The notes below the pieces were generated by a model that was not told the origin of the DNA, did no database searches, and worked only from the letters and a program-made list of their open reading frames with translations. A stretch of 38,494 nt of DNA from an uncultured Acidimicrobiaceae bacterium. GTDB lineage: Bacteria; Actinomycetota; Acidimicrobiia; Acidimicrobiales; MedAcidi-G1. The position numbers and the translations under genes were made by a program. Below, piece after piece: positions 23,305 through 35,080 of the stretch (positions are counted from its first letter, which is position 1; every line of letters starts with the position of its first letter). Location: assembly GCA_913030665.1 (NCBI GenBank), contig CAJWFS010000010.1, positions 1 through 38,494 of the forward strand. Reading direction: 5' to 3'.

Positions 23305-24404
23305 GCACCGTCCCGTCGGCCGGGTTGGCGCCGCTACGGGTGGACGGGCGCCTGGACCGCCTCAGGGGGCTGCTGGATCCGGCGGGCTTGGATGCGCTGC
23401 TGGTCACCTCCAACACCAACGTCCGGTACCTGACGGGCTTCACCGGTTCTGCCGGAAGCCTCTGGGTGGATGTCGACCGGGCCGTCCTCGTCACCGATGG
23501 CCGTTACCGGGACCAGGCTCCCGACCAGGTGGCCGCCGCCGGTGCGGTCGCGGACGTGGTCGTGGTGAGTGGTGGGGACAGGTCGCCGATCACCTCCCTG
23601 GCTGCCGAAAGGAGCCGTGTGGGCCTGGAGGCCGGGTCCATCACGTGGTCGGAGCAGCTCCGCCTGGTCGACCTCCTGTCCGGGCCGCCGGTGGCCACCG
23701 ACGGCCTCGTGGAGGGCCTCCGGGAGCTGAAGGACGAGGGGGAGGTGGACCGCATCGCCGAGGCGGCGGCCATCGCCGACGAGGCACTCGCCGGGGTCCT
23801 GCCATCGATCCTGGCAGGCGCCGTGGAGGAGGAGATCGCCACGGCACTCGACCATGCGGTGCGGTCCGGAGGAGCGTCGGACCGGGCGTTCGAGACGATC
23901 GTGGCCGCCGGTCCCAACAGCGCCCTGCCCCACGCCCGTCCCGGACCCAGGCCCATGCTGGATGGCGACCTGGTGGTATGCGACTTCGGCGCCATGGTCG
24001 ACGGCTACCGGTCCGACATGACCCGTTCCCTGCGGATCGGCGGCACCGGCACCGGTAGGGCCGCCGACCTCCTCGGGGCGGTCCTGGATGCCCAGTTGGC
24101 CGGGTTGGCGGTGGTCGCCGACGGCGTGCCGATCGCCGAGGTGGACGCAGCCTGCCGCTCCACCCTGGAGGCAGCGGGACTGGGCGATGCCTTCTCCCAC
24201 GGCACCGGCCACGGTGTGGGCCTGGACATCCACGAGGGGCCGGCTGTCTCGTCCACGTCCACTGGTACCCTGCGTGCCGGTCAGGTGGTCACCGTGGAAC
24301 CGGGGGCCTACCTCGGCGGTTTCGGCGGTGTCCGTTGGGAGGACACCGTGCTCGTCACCGCTGACGGCCACCGTCGACTCACCCTGTCACCGAAGGAACT
24401 GTGA
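23301..24404 (+). CDS. pepQ: Xaa-Pro peptidase family protein (M24)
   Basis: A cytoplasmic metallo-aminopeptidase of the M24B group, expected to cleave Xaa-Pro bonds. The 367-residue protein has an N-terminal creatinase-like domain (LLVTSNTNVRYLTGFTGSAG, LVTDGRYRDQA) and a C-terminal pita-bread domain. The metal ligands are visible: VVCDFGAMVDGYRSDMTR (two Asp), HGTGHGVGLDIHEGP (His), VTVEPGAYL (Glu) and RWEDT (Glu; usually RIED). The position between aroQ and efp is a conserved actinobacterial arrangement. GTG 23301 overlaps the aroQ stop. Confidence 0.92.
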   Translation: MSTVPSAGLAPLRVDGRLDRLRGLLDPAGLDALLVTSNTNVRYLTGFTGSAGSLWVDVDRAVLVTDGRYRDQAPDQVAAAGAVADVVVVSGGDRSPITSLAAERSRVGLEAGSITWSEQLRLVDLLSGPPVATDGLVEGLRELKDEGEVDRIAEAAAIADEALAGVLPSILAGAVEEEIATALDHAVRSGGASDRAFETIVAAGPNSALPHARPGPRPMLDGDLVVCDFGAMVDGYRSDMTRSLRIGGTGTGRAADLLGAVLDAQLAGLAVVADGVPIAEVDAACRSTLEAAGLGDAFSHGTGHGVGLDIHEGPAVSSTSTGTLRAGQVVTVEPGAYLGGFGGVRWEDTVLVTADGHRRLTLSPKEL

Positions 24405-24452
24405 GCCGGCGGACCATGGCCCGGACGCCCTGCCACCACAACCCAGCCTCGC

Positions 24453-24477
24453 GAGTCGAAACCCGCCGGAGTCGAAA
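24453..24477 (+). repeat. Direct repeat GAGTCGAAA immediately before efp
   Basis: GAGTCGAAA occurs at 24453-24461 and again at 24469-24477, the second copy ending in the A of the efp ATG. The copies are 16 bases apart start to start. No -10 of the TAGSCT type and no good Shine-Dalgarno sequence precede efp, so the repeat may be part of its control region. Confidence 0.5.
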
Positions 24478-25040
24478 TGCCGACCATCACAACCAATGAC
24501 CTGAAGAACGGGATGACGCTGGAGCTGGACCGTGGCCTGGTCCAGGTGGTCGACTTCCAGCACGTCAAGCCCGGCAAGGGCCACGCCTTCGTGAGGACCA
24601 CGCTCCGCAACGTGCGAACCGGCTCGGTCGTGGACCGGACGTTCCGGGCGGGTGAGAAGGTCGAGCGGGCCATCATCGACAAGCGCTCCATGCAGTTCCT
24701 GTACAGGGACGGTGCCGACTACGTGCTGATGGACGACCAGACGTACGACCAGATCCAGGTCACGCCGACGACCCTGGGTGACGCCACGAATTACATGGTC
24801 GAGCAGGGCACGACGTTGATCCTCATGTACGGCGACGAGGTGATCGGCGTGGAGCTTCCGGCCTCCGTCGAGCTGGTGATCGCCCAGACGGAACCGGGGA
24901 TACAGGGTGACCGTGTCTCCGGGGCACGCAAGCCGGCCACGTTGGAGACCGGTCTGGTCGTCCAGGTCCCGCTGTTCATCGAGAACGACGAGCGGGTCAA
25001 GGTGGATACGCGCTCCGGCGAGTACCTCAGCCGGGCCTGA
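24477..25040 (+). CDS. efp: Elongation factor P
   Basis: EF-P rescues ribosomes stalled at proline runs. The 187-residue protein has the three expected beta domains. The tip loop reads HVKPGKGHAFV, with Lys 34 at the position modified in E. coli. Many actinobacterial EF-Ps carry a PGKGP loop thought to work unmodified; here the second Pro is His. The C-terminal signature (DERVKVDTRSGEYLSRA) is intact. It follows pepQ by 72 bases and precedes nusB by 11 bases. Confidence 0.97.
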   Translation: MPTITTNDLKNGMTLELDRGLVQVVDFQHVKPGKGHAFVRTTLRNVRTGSVVDRTFRAGEKVERAIIDKRSMQFLYRDGADYVLMDDQTYDQIQVTPTTLGDATNYMVEQGTTLILMYGDEVIGVELPASVELVIAQTEPGIQGDRVSGARKPATLETGLVVQVPLFIENDERVKVDTRSGEYLSRA

Positions 25041-25051
25041 GCAGGCTTTCC

Positions 25052-25480
25052 ATGGCCCGGACGGCAGATCCGATCGGTTCCCGGCGCGAAGCCCGGGAAT
25101 CGGCGCTCGCCATCCTCTATGCGGCGGAGTCCCGCGGCGTGGGCCTCCTGGAGGTGCTGGCCGATCAGACCGTGGCTCCGGGCGACTACGCCGTCGAACT
25201 CGTCGAGGGCGTGGCCGGTGTCATGGCCGAGGTGGACGTTCTCATCGACCGGTTCGCCGAAGGTTGGCGTACGGACCGGATGCCTGCGGTCGACCGGGCA
25301 CTGCTGCGCCTGGCGGTCTACGAGCTGTCGTACAGGAGCGATGTACCGACGTCGGCGGTCCTGGCCGAGGTGGTGGAGTTGGCCGGCAACTACTCGACTG
25401 AACGCTCGGCCCGGTTCGTCAACGGCGTGGTGTCGGGGATAGCCGAAGAGGTCCGACCGTCGGGGGCCGACCCGGCGTGA
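25052..25480 (+). CDS. nusB: Transcription antitermination protein NusB
   Basis: NusB with NusE (S10) binds boxA RNA in rRNA antitermination. The 142-residue all-helical protein has the typical SRREARESALAILYAAE start, WRTDRMPAVDRALLRLAVYEL, and the AVLAEVVELAGNYSTERSARFVNGVV C-terminal core. The efp-nusB order is conserved. The stop overlaps the GTG of the next gene. Confidence 0.95.
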   Translation: MARTADPIGSRREARESALAILYAAESRGVGLLEVLADQTVAPGDYAVELVEGVAGVMAEVDVLIDRFAEGWRTDRMPAVDRALLRLAVYELSYRSDVPTSAVLAEVVELAGNYSTERSARFVNGVVSGIAEEVRPSGADPA

Positions 25481-26058
25481 TGTACCTGCCGCTGCCCGAG
25501 CCGACGCTGGCCGGGATGCGGTGCCTCCTGAGGCCCTGGGAGGTGGGGGATGCCGCCACCCTCGCAGCCGCCTGGTCCGACCCCGAGATCCGACGCTGGT
25601 TGCCCGTGCCCGATCATGCCGACCAGGCTGCCGCAGCCGACTGGATCGCCGGCGACGCCGACAGGCGGCGTGCGGGCCTGGCGCTGGACCTGGTGGCCGT
25701 GGAGCCCGTCACCGGGCCGGGCATCGGATCCGGCTTGGCCGTCGAAGCGGCTGCCGGTGTTCTGGGCGAGGTCGGGCTCTCGTCTTTCGACCCGGAGGAT
25801 GGCATTGCCATGATCGGCTGGTGGACCGTGGACCGGCACCGTCGACGGGGCGTGGCCACCGAGATGGTCCGCCTCCTGACGACCTGGGCGCTGGGCCCAC
25901 CACTCGGGCTGAACGTCCTGGTGGCCGAGGTAGAACCCGCCAACCCTGGATCGGTGGCCGTAGCGCTGGCTGCCGGCTATGGGGAGGTGGGTCGTCGCGA
26001 TGATGGTCGCCTGGTCATGGCGGCAGGCGCCATGACCGGATCGGGCCGACGCGTGTAG
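25477..26058 (+). CDS. GNAT-family N-acetyltransferase (RimJ/RimL-like)
   Basis: A 193-residue acetyl-CoA-dependent acetyltransferase. The N-terminal CLLRPWEVGDAATLAAAWSD and RRWLPVP resemble RimJ/RimL-type enzymes. The acetyl-CoA loop is visible in IGWWTVDRHRRRGVATEMVR (RRGVA), followed by the VEPANPGSVAVALAAGY motif. The substrate cannot be told. The start is GTG 25477 (overlapping nusB) or ATG 25480. Its TAG stop doubles as the start of the putative pyrR -10 element. Confidence 0.85.
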   Translation: MMYLPLPEPTLAGMRCLLRPWEVGDAATLAAAWSDPEIRRWLPVPDHADQAAAADWIAGDADRRRAGLALDLVAVEPVTGPGIGSGLAVEAAAGVLGEVGLSSFDPEDGIAMIGWWTVDRHRRRGVATEMVRLLTTWALGPPLGLNVLVAEVEPANPGSVAVALAAGYGEVGRRDDGRLVMAAGAMTGSGRRV

Positions 26059-26061
26059 GGT
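26056..26061 (+). promoter_or_regulatory. Predicted -10 element (TAGGGT) of the pyr operon
   Basis: TAGGGT overlaps the stop codon of the acetyltransferase gene. Transcription from about 26068 would give a pyrR leader of roughly 54 bases (to ATG 26122) that includes the PyrR-binding hairpin. Confidence 0.5.
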
Positions 26062-26071
26062 TCCCCTTCGA

Positions 26072-26102
26072 CCGTGAATCGGGTCCCGTGAGGCCCGGAC
26101 GG
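26072..26102 (+). promoter_or_regulatory. PyrR-binding RNA hairpin in the pyr leader
   Basis: TCCCGTGAGGC (26084-26094) matches the known PyrR-binding consensus UCCNGNGAGGY. It folds as expected: lower stem CCGT (26072-26075) with ACGG (26099-26102), a 5' purine-rich bulge GAATC, upper stem GGGTC (26081-26085) with GGCCC (26092-26096), and a hexaloop CCGTGA of the CNGNGA type. UMP-bound PyrR would bind it and lower expression of the operon. The pyrR Shine-Dalgarno (GAGGAG, 26106-26111) begins 4 bases after it, so translational control, as in Mycobacterium, is plausible. Confidence 0.75.
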
Positions 26103-26121
26103 ATCGAGGAGAACGAGGCCG

Positions 26122-26688
26122 ATGGCCGAACGAGAACGACGTCAGACGCCCCCGTTCGGGGGCGTCTTCGTGTCCCACGCGCGGATCATGGGCACCGATG
26201 ACATGGGCAGGGCGATTCGTCGCATGGCCCACGAGGTCATCGAGCGGAACCACGGTGTGGACGACCTGGTGGTGGTGGGACTGCAGACCGGCGGAGTGCC
26301 GGTCGCCGAGCGCCTGGCCGAGACCCTCGCCGACATCGAGGGCGTCCATCCGTTGCTCGGAACCCTGGACGTCGCGCTCCACCGGGACGACATCGGCCTG
26401 CGTCCCGTCGTCCCCGAGGCCGTCACCGACCTGACGACCGACCTGGATGGGCGGATCGTGGTGCTGGTCGATGACGTGCTCTTCACCGGCCGGACCATCC
26501 GGGCCGCCCTGGACGCCCTCTGCGACTTCGGCAGGCCCCGCTCGATCCAGCTGGCGGTGATGGTCGACCGCGGTCATAGGGAACTGCCCATACGTCCCGA
26601 CTACGTGGGCAAGAACCTGCCGACGCGCCGTGACGAGGTGGTGGACGTGCACGCCGAAGGCGTCGACCTCGGGGTGATGCAGAAGTGA
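26122..26688 (+). CDS. pyrR: Pyr operon regulator / uracil phosphoribosyltransferase PyrR
   Basis: PyrR binds pyr mRNA when UMP is high and has weak uracil phosphoribosyltransferase activity. The 188-residue protein has IRRMAHEVIERN, LVVVGLQTGGVPVAERLA, TLDVALHRDDIG, the PRPP loop VVLVDDVLFTGRTIRAALDAL, and VDRGHRELPIRPDYVGKN. ATG 26122 has GAGGAG ten bases upstream, but gives an N-terminal extension of 16 residues over B. subtilis PyrR. The alternative GTG 26170 would give the classical length and lies just after a perfect hairpin. It couples to pyrB by GTGA. Confidence 0.94.
   Translation: MAERERRQTPPFGGVFVSHARIMGTDDMGRAIRRMAHEVIERNHGVDDLVVVGLQTGGVPVAERLAETLADIEGVHPLLGTLDVALHRDDIGLRPVVPEAVTDLTTDLDGRIVVLVDDVLFTGRTIRAALDALCDFGRPRSIQLAVMVDRGHRELPIRPDYVGKNLPTRRDEVVDVHAEGVDLGVMQK
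26144..26167 (+). promoter_or_regulatory. Perfect 10-bp hairpin in the first pyrR codons
   Basis: AGACGCCCCC (26144-26153) and GGGGGCGTCT (26158-26167) are exact reverse complements with a 4-base GTTC loop, followed by TCGTGT. It looks like an attenuator terminator with a poor U-tract, or a structure masking the GGGGG that could serve GTG 26170. In the ATG 26122 model it lies in codons 8-15. Confidence 0.6.
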
Positions 26689-27680
26689 GTGCCGTCATCG
26701 ACCGCCGAGCGGACAACGATCGGGGCCGGCACCTGCTGGGCATCGGTGGAATGGACCGGTCCGACCTGGAGGAGATCCTGGACCTGACCGACACGTTCGC
26801 CGAGATCGGCCGTCGCCCCATCCCCAAGGTTCCGGCACTGCGTGGTCGGACGGTGGCCACCGTGTTCTTCGAGGGTTCCACCCGGACCCGGATGTCGTTC
26901 GAGGTGGCAGCCAGGCGCCTCTCGGCCGACACGGTCGCATTCAACGCCGGCACCTCGTCGCTCAGCAAGGGAGAGAGCATCCGTGACACCGTCGAGGTGA
27001 TCGCCGCGTACGGAGCCGACCTCCTGGTGGTTCGCCACTCGATGGCCGGCACCGCCCACCGGGTGGCCGGATGGACCGACCTGTCGGTGGTCAACGCCGG
27101 AGACGGCTGCCACGAGCATCCGACTCAGGCGCTCCTGGACTGCTACACGCTGCGGGAACGCCGGGGATCCCTGGACGGGATGCGGATCGCCATCATCGGC
27201 GACGTCCGGCATTCCAGGGTTGCCAGATCCAACGTCCTGGCCTTCACCGCACTGGGGGCCGAGGTGGTGCTGGTGGCCCCGGCGACCCTGCTGCCCCCGG
27301 CCATTGAGGGCTGGCCGGTGACCGTCGTCCACGAACTGGATCCCATCCTCGGCGACCTGGACGCCGTGTACCTGCTGCGCATCCAGGGCGAGCGCATCAC
27401 CGAGGGCCTCATCCCGTCGCTCCGGGAGTACGCCTCCGACTTCTGCCTGACTGCGGGACGGGTCGCCCGGATGAGGAGCGATGCGCTGGTGCTCCACCCC
27501 GGACCGACCAACCGCGGGGTCGAGATCTCTGCAGAGGCGGCCACCGACCAGCGGTCGGTGATCCTGGACCAGGTCGTCAACGGCGTGTCGGTGCGTATGG
27601 CCGTCCTGTTCCTCCTTCTGGGTTCAGGCCGCCAACTCGGGGCGGTGGACGCCGGCGACAGCGTGGAGGGCGACCGATGA
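26685..27680 (+). CDS. pyrB: Aspartate carbamoyltransferase catalytic subunit
   Basis: PyrB condenses carbamoyl phosphate and aspartate. The 331-residue protein has the carbamoyl-phosphate motif GSTRTRMSFE (Ser 65-Thr 66-Arg 67-Thr 68), SSLSKGESIRDT, VRHSMAGTA, the aspartate-side GDGCHEHPTQALLD, IIGDVRHSRVARSN, LRIQGER and HPGPTNRGVE. No pyrI regulatory subunit is present, as usual for this operon type, where control is through PyrR. GTG 26685 overlaps pyrR; ATGA overlap with pyrC. A polar C-terminal tail extends slightly beyond the family core. Confidence 0.96.
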   Translation: MSAVIDRRADNDRGRHLLGIGGMDRSDLEEILDLTDTFAEIGRRPIPKVPALRGRTVATVFFEGSTRTRMSFEVAARRLSADTVAFNAGTSSLSKGESIRDTVEVIAAYGADLLVVRHSMAGTAHRVAGWTDLSVVNAGDGCHEHPTQALLDCYTLRERRGSLDGMRIAIIGDVRHSRVARSNVLAFTALGAEVVLVAPATLLPPAIEGWPVTVVHELDPILGDLDAVYLLRIQGERITEGLIPSLREYASDFCLTAGRVARMRSDALVLHPGPTNRGVEISAEAATDQRSVILDQVVNGVSVRMAVLFLLLGSGRQLGAVDAGDSVEGDR

Positions 27681-28969
27681 GCCTGGTGCTGAGAGGTGGA
27701 CGGATAATCGACAGTGGGGGTGAGCGGATCCTCGACGTCGAGATCGGCGAGGATGGCCTCATCGCTGCAGTGGGCACCGGCCTCACCGGCGACGTGAACC
27801 TCGACGCCAGCGGCTGCGTGGTCTCACCGGGCTTCGTGGACCTGCATGCCCATCTCCGTGAACCGGGCCTCGAGGAGGCCGAGACGATCCAGACCGGTGC
27901 CAGGGGTGGTTCCCTGGGCGGGTACACGGCCCTCGTCGCCATGCCCAACACCGATCCGACCACCGACTGCGTGGCCGTCGTGGAACAGGTGAGGTCGCTG
28001 GGTCGACGCTCCACCTGCGAGATCATCCCGACGGCGGCCATGACGCTGCGTCGTGATGGCGTCGACATGGCGCCCATGGGCGAACTGGTGGACGCCGGGG
28101 TGGGGATCTTCACAGACGATGGAACCGGTCTCCAGGACCCGCGCCTGATGCGTCGGATCATGGAGTACTCGACGGGCCTCGGCAGGAGACTTGGTCGACC
28201 CGTGGTGCTGGCCCAACACTGCGAGGTGGCGGCCCTGTCAGCCGGCGGCTACATGCACGAGGGGGAGTGGTCGTCGCGCCTCGGAATCCCGGGCCAGCCG
28301 GCCGAGGCCGAGGAGCTGATGGTCATGCGGGACATAGCGCTGGTCCGGATGACCGGTGCCCACCTGCACTTCCAGCACCTCTCGACGGCCAGTTCGGTGG
28401 CCATGGTGAGGGGTGCCAAGGCCGCGGGCCTGCCGGTCACCGCCGAGGCCACCACCCACCACTTCATCCTCACCGACGCCGCCTGCGCCTCGTACGACCC
28501 GGTGTTCAAGGTCCATCCGCCGTTGAGGACCGATGTCGACGTGAGGGCGATCCGCGAGGGTCTCGCCGACGGAACGATCGACGCGATCGCCACGGACCAC
28601 GCGCCGCACGCCCCGCACACCAAGGAGATGCCCTTCGACCAGGCTCCCGCGGGGATGCTCGGCCTCGAGACCGCCTTCTCGCTGGCCCTCGGCGATTCCG
28701 GACTGGACCTCCCCGAGGTGCTGGCGCTCCTCTCCTGGCGCCCGGCGGCCATCGCCGGCGTGGCGGACCGGCATGGTGTCCCGGTGGTACCGGGCGCCCC
28801 GGCGAACCTCTGCGTGGTGGACCCCGACGAGACCTGGACGGTCTCGGGTGCGGCCATGGCGAGCCTCAGCTCCAACACCCCGTACGAGGGTCGGACGCTG
28901 CGGGGTCGCGTCCGCCACACCATCCGTGCCGGCGAACCCGTCGTGGTCGACGGCGAGGCCCGGCGGTGA
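27677..28969 (+). CDS. pyrC: Dihydroorotase (class I)
   Basis: PyrC cyclises carbamoyl-aspartate to dihydroorotate. The 430-residue protein has the metal-binding FVDLHAHLREPG, the GGYTALVAMPNTDPTTD region, IFTDDGTGLQD, the histidine ligands in LAQHCEV and HLHFQHLST, and IATDHAPHAPHTK with the catalytic Asp. The C-terminus shows PYEGRTLRGRVRHTIRAG, typical of type I enzymes. It overlaps its neighbours by ATGA and GTGA. Confidence 0.95.
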   Translation: MSLVLRGGRIIDSGGERILDVEIGEDGLIAAVGTGLTGDVNLDASGCVVSPGFVDLHAHLREPGLEEAETIQTGARGGSLGGYTALVAMPNTDPTTDCVAVVEQVRSLGRRSTCEIIPTAAMTLRRDGVDMAPMGELVDAGVGIFTDDGTGLQDPRLMRRIMEYSTGLGRRLGRPVVLAQHCEVAALSAGGYMHEGEWSSRLGIPGQPAEAEELMVMRDIALVRMTGAHLHFQHLSTASSVAMVRGAKAAGLPVTAEATTHHFILTDAACASYDPVFKVHPPLRTDVDVRAIREGLADGTIDAIATDHAPHAPHTKEMPFDQAPAGMLGLETAFSLALGDSGLDLPEVLALLSWRPAAIAGVADRHGVPVVPGAPANLCVVDPDETWTVSGAAMASLSSNTPYEGRTLRGRVRHTIRAGEPVVVDGEARR

Positions 28970-30080
28970 CCCGACAGCACATCGTCGAAGCCGCCCTGGT
29001 CCTGGCCGATGGAGAGGTGTTCGAGGGGGAGGCCATCGGAGCTGAACCCGAAGGCGGGGTGGCCACCGGCGAGGTGGTCTTCAACACCGTCCTCTCGGGC
29101 TACCAGGAGGTCATCACCGACCCCTCCTACGCGGGCCAGATCATCACCTTCACCGTGGCCCACATCGGCAACTACGGCGTCAGCCGGGACGACCACGAGA
29201 GCCGGCGGCCGTTCTGTCGCGGCATCGTGGTGCGCGACCTGGCCCGGAGGCGGAGCAGTTGGCGGTCGTCGGACGACCTGGACGGGCTGCTGCGGGCAAA
29301 CGGCGTGCCGGGCATCGCCGGTATCGACACCCGTCGCCTGACCCGTCACCTGCGAGATGCCGGTGCCATGCCGGGGGCCTTCGGAACGGCCGATGCGTCC
29401 ACCCTCGCCGCAGCGGCGGCCGCCGAGCCCGGCACGGAAGGGATCGACCTGGTCTCCGAAGTGACGTGCGACGCCCCGACGGTCATCTCGTCCACCGGCG
29501 GGGCCCGACGGATCGTGGCCTACGACTTCGGGATCAAGGCGACCATCCTGGAGCACCTCTCCGGCCTGGGCGAGGTCACCGTGGTCCCGGCGTACACGCC
29601 TGCGGATGACGTGCTGGCAATGCAGCCGGACGGCGTCTTCCTCTCCAACGGTCCCGGCGACCCCGGGCCACTGTCCGACATCCGGAGCATCATTGCGGCC
29701 CTGCTGGGCGAGGTCCCCATCTTCGGCATCTGCCTGGGCCACCAACTGCTGGCCGGGACGCTGGGAGCCGAGACGTTCAAGCTGCCGTTCGGGCACCACG
29801 GCGGGAACCACCCGGTCCGCAACCTGGCCACCGGCAGGGTTGAGATCACCAGCCAGAACCACAACTACTGCGTGGCGGAGGGCTCGATCCCCTCGGCGCA
29901 GCTCACCCACGTCAACCTCAACGACCAGACAGTCGAGGGGATCCGTTGCCGTGACGTGCCGGCCTTCAGCGTGCAGTACCACCCCGAAGCCGGCCCGGGC
30001 CCACATGACAGCCGCTACCTGTTCGCGGAGTTCGAGGACATGATGGCAGCGGTCGTCGGCCCGGCGGGAGGACGTGGCTG

Positions 30081-30081
<1 letters not shown>
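28966..30081 (+). CDS. carA: Carbamoyl-phosphate synthase small (glutaminase) subunit
   Basis: CarA hydrolyses glutamine and channels ammonia to CarB. The 371-residue protein has the N-terminal [59 protein letters not shown], and the class I amidotransferase triad region [12 protein letters not shown] (Cys 256) with [15 protein letters not shown] (His, Glu). The first half also includes [15 protein letters not shown] 28966 overlaps the pyrC stop; the frame runs far upstream only as a shadow over pyrC. It is linked to carB by a one-base TGATG overlap. Confidence 0.96.
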
Positions 30082-33367
<3,286 letters not shown>

Positions 33368-33371
<4 letters not shown>

Positions 33372-34300
33372 GACGACGCAGCCCGGCCGTGGACCTCACG
33401 ACACGGCTCGGTTCGCTGGTGCTCCCCAACCCCGTGATGACGGCGTCCGGAACCGCCGGTCATGGGCACGAGCTGGCTGACCACCTCGACCCGGCGTTGC
33501 TGGGCGCCGTGGTGGTCAAGTCCCTCCATGCGGAACCATGGGAGGGCAATCCGGCGCCGAGGGTGCATGCCACCCCGGCGGGGATGCTCAACAGCGTCGG
33601 GCTGCAGGGGCCGGGCGTGGAGGCATGGCTGGAGCATGACCTGCCGGACCTGCTTGCCACGGGTGCCCGGATCGTGGCCAGCATCTGGGGCCGCACAGTC
33701 GAGGAGTTCGCGCTAGCCGCCGAGCTCCTGGCCGGTGCGCCACCAGAGGTGGTGGCCGTCGAGGTGAACGCCTCGTGTCCCAACCTCGAGGATCGGCGGG
33801 CGTTGTTCGCACACTCCACGACGGCCACGGCAGAGGTCGTGGAAGCCGCCGCCGCCGCTGAACGGACACTCTGGGCGAAGCTCAGTCCGAACACCCCTGA
33901 ACTTTCCGACATAGCGGCAGCGGCCGTCGGCGCCGGGGCCGAGGCCGTGACCGTCGCCAACACGGTGCTCGGGATGGTGATCGACACAGAGGCCCGACGA
34001 CCCCTCCTGGGGGCCGGCCGCGGAGGACTCAGCGGTCCGGCGATCCGACCGGTGGCGGTGAGGGCGGTCTTCGACATCCACGAGGCCCTCCCGGACGTGC
34101 CCATCATCGGTGTCGGCGGAGTGGCCAGCGCCGTCGATGCGGTGGAGTTCCTCATGGCCGGAGCATCGGCATTCCAGGTCGGGACCGCCACGTTCGCCGA
34201 CCCGGCGGCGCCCGCCGTGATCCTGCGCGACCTGGGTCGCTGGTGCGATGACCACGGCGTGTCCCATCTGGGCGAGCTGATCGGTGCCGCGCATGGCTGA
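33368..34300 (+). CDS. pyrD: Dihydroorotate dehydrogenase, class 1B catalytic subunit
   Basis: PyrD oxidises dihydroorotate to orotate with FMN. The 310-residue protein is of the class 1B kind: [32 protein letters not shown] followed by [10 protein letters not shown], the catalytic Cys in [11 protein letters not shown], the KLSPN segment, [22 protein letters not shown] and [20 protein letters not shown]. There is no N-terminal membrane anchor, so it is not the quinone-linked class 2 enzyme of Mycobacterium. Class 1B enzymes normally need the PyrK flavin/iron-sulfur partner, usually encoded just upstream; carB directly abuts here and no pyrK is in the window. Confidence 0.93.
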
Positions 34301-34338
34301 GGCGACGCAGCTGCCTGATGGGATGGTCGGAGGTATCC

Positions 34339-35040
34339 GTGGTTGACCACGAGGTGCCCGAAGAGGTCCGGCGCCGGCTCTGCCTGGTGCTGGACGTGGA
34401 TGACCTCGTGGTCGCCCAGCGGACGGCCCGGCTCCTGGGCCCATGGTTCGGAACGGTCAAGGTCGGCCTGGAATTGTTCTCAGCCGCCGGTCCGGAGGCG
34501 GTCACCTCCTTCGTGGAGGCGGGTTTCGACGTCTTCTGCGACCTGAAGCTGCATGACATCCCCAACACGGTGGGGAGTGCCGCCCGGGTGCTCGGGACCC
34601 TCGGTGCCCGATGGGTGACCGTTCACACCTCCGGAGGGGCCCCGATGCTGAGCGCCGCCGTCGACGGCCTGGCCGCCGGAGCCGCCGCCGCCGGTGCGGC
34701 GGTGCCGGGTGCCCTGGGGGTCACGGTCCTGACCAGCGACGACGTCGCTGACGGTGGCGTCCTACGGGACCGGTGCGATCTGGCCGCTGCAAGCGGGTGC
34801 GAGGGGATCATCTGCGCCGCCCCGGATCTGTCCGCCACCGACCCGTGGTCGGATCGGCTGGTCCGGGTCGTGCCCGGGATCCGCATGCCGGGTGGCGCCA
34901 CCCACGACCAGGCACGGGTGGCCTCACCCCGTGATGCCCTGGCCGCCGGAGCCGACCTCCTGGTGGTGGGCCGGGCGGTCACGGCGGCCGAGGACCCTGT
35001 GGCCGCAGCCGCGGCCATGGTCGACCACCTGCTGGACTGA
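34339..35040 (+). CDS. pyrF: Orotidine-5'-phosphate decarboxylase
   Basis: PyrF decarboxylates OMP to UMP, the last step before UTP branching. The 233-residue TIM-barrel protein has LCLVLDVDD, VKVGLELF, the catalytic FCDLKLHDIPNTVGSA, VTVHTSGG, GVTVLTS, RVVPGIRMPGGATHDQAR and LLVVGRAVTAAEDPV. GTG 34339 was chosen because GGAGGT lies five bases upstream; an in-frame ATG at 34318 would add seven unmatched residues. It lies 38 bases after pyrD and is the last gene of the pyr unit; pyrE and pyrK are absent. Confidence 0.95.
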   Translation: MVDHEVPEEVRRRLCLVLDVDDLVVAQRTARLLGPWFGTVKVGLELFSAAGPEAVTSFVEAGFDVFCDLKLHDIPNTVGSAARVLGTLGARWVTVHTSGGAPMLSAAVDGLAAGAAAAGAAVPGALGVTVLTSDDVADGGVLRDRCDLAAASGCEGIICAAPDLSATDPWSDRLVRVVPGIRMPGGATHDQARVASPRDALAAGADLLVVGRAVTAAEDPVAAAAAMVDHLLD

Positions 35041-35080
35041 AGACCGCTCCGGGCATCCCACCTCGAGCCCTGGCCCCTAC

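Noticed and set aside
25477-26058. GNAT gene as part of a toxin-antitoxin pair
   Set aside because: No small antitoxin gene lies next to it; it is tucked between nusB and the pyr promoter, and the sequence is RimJ/RimL-like rather than TacT-like.
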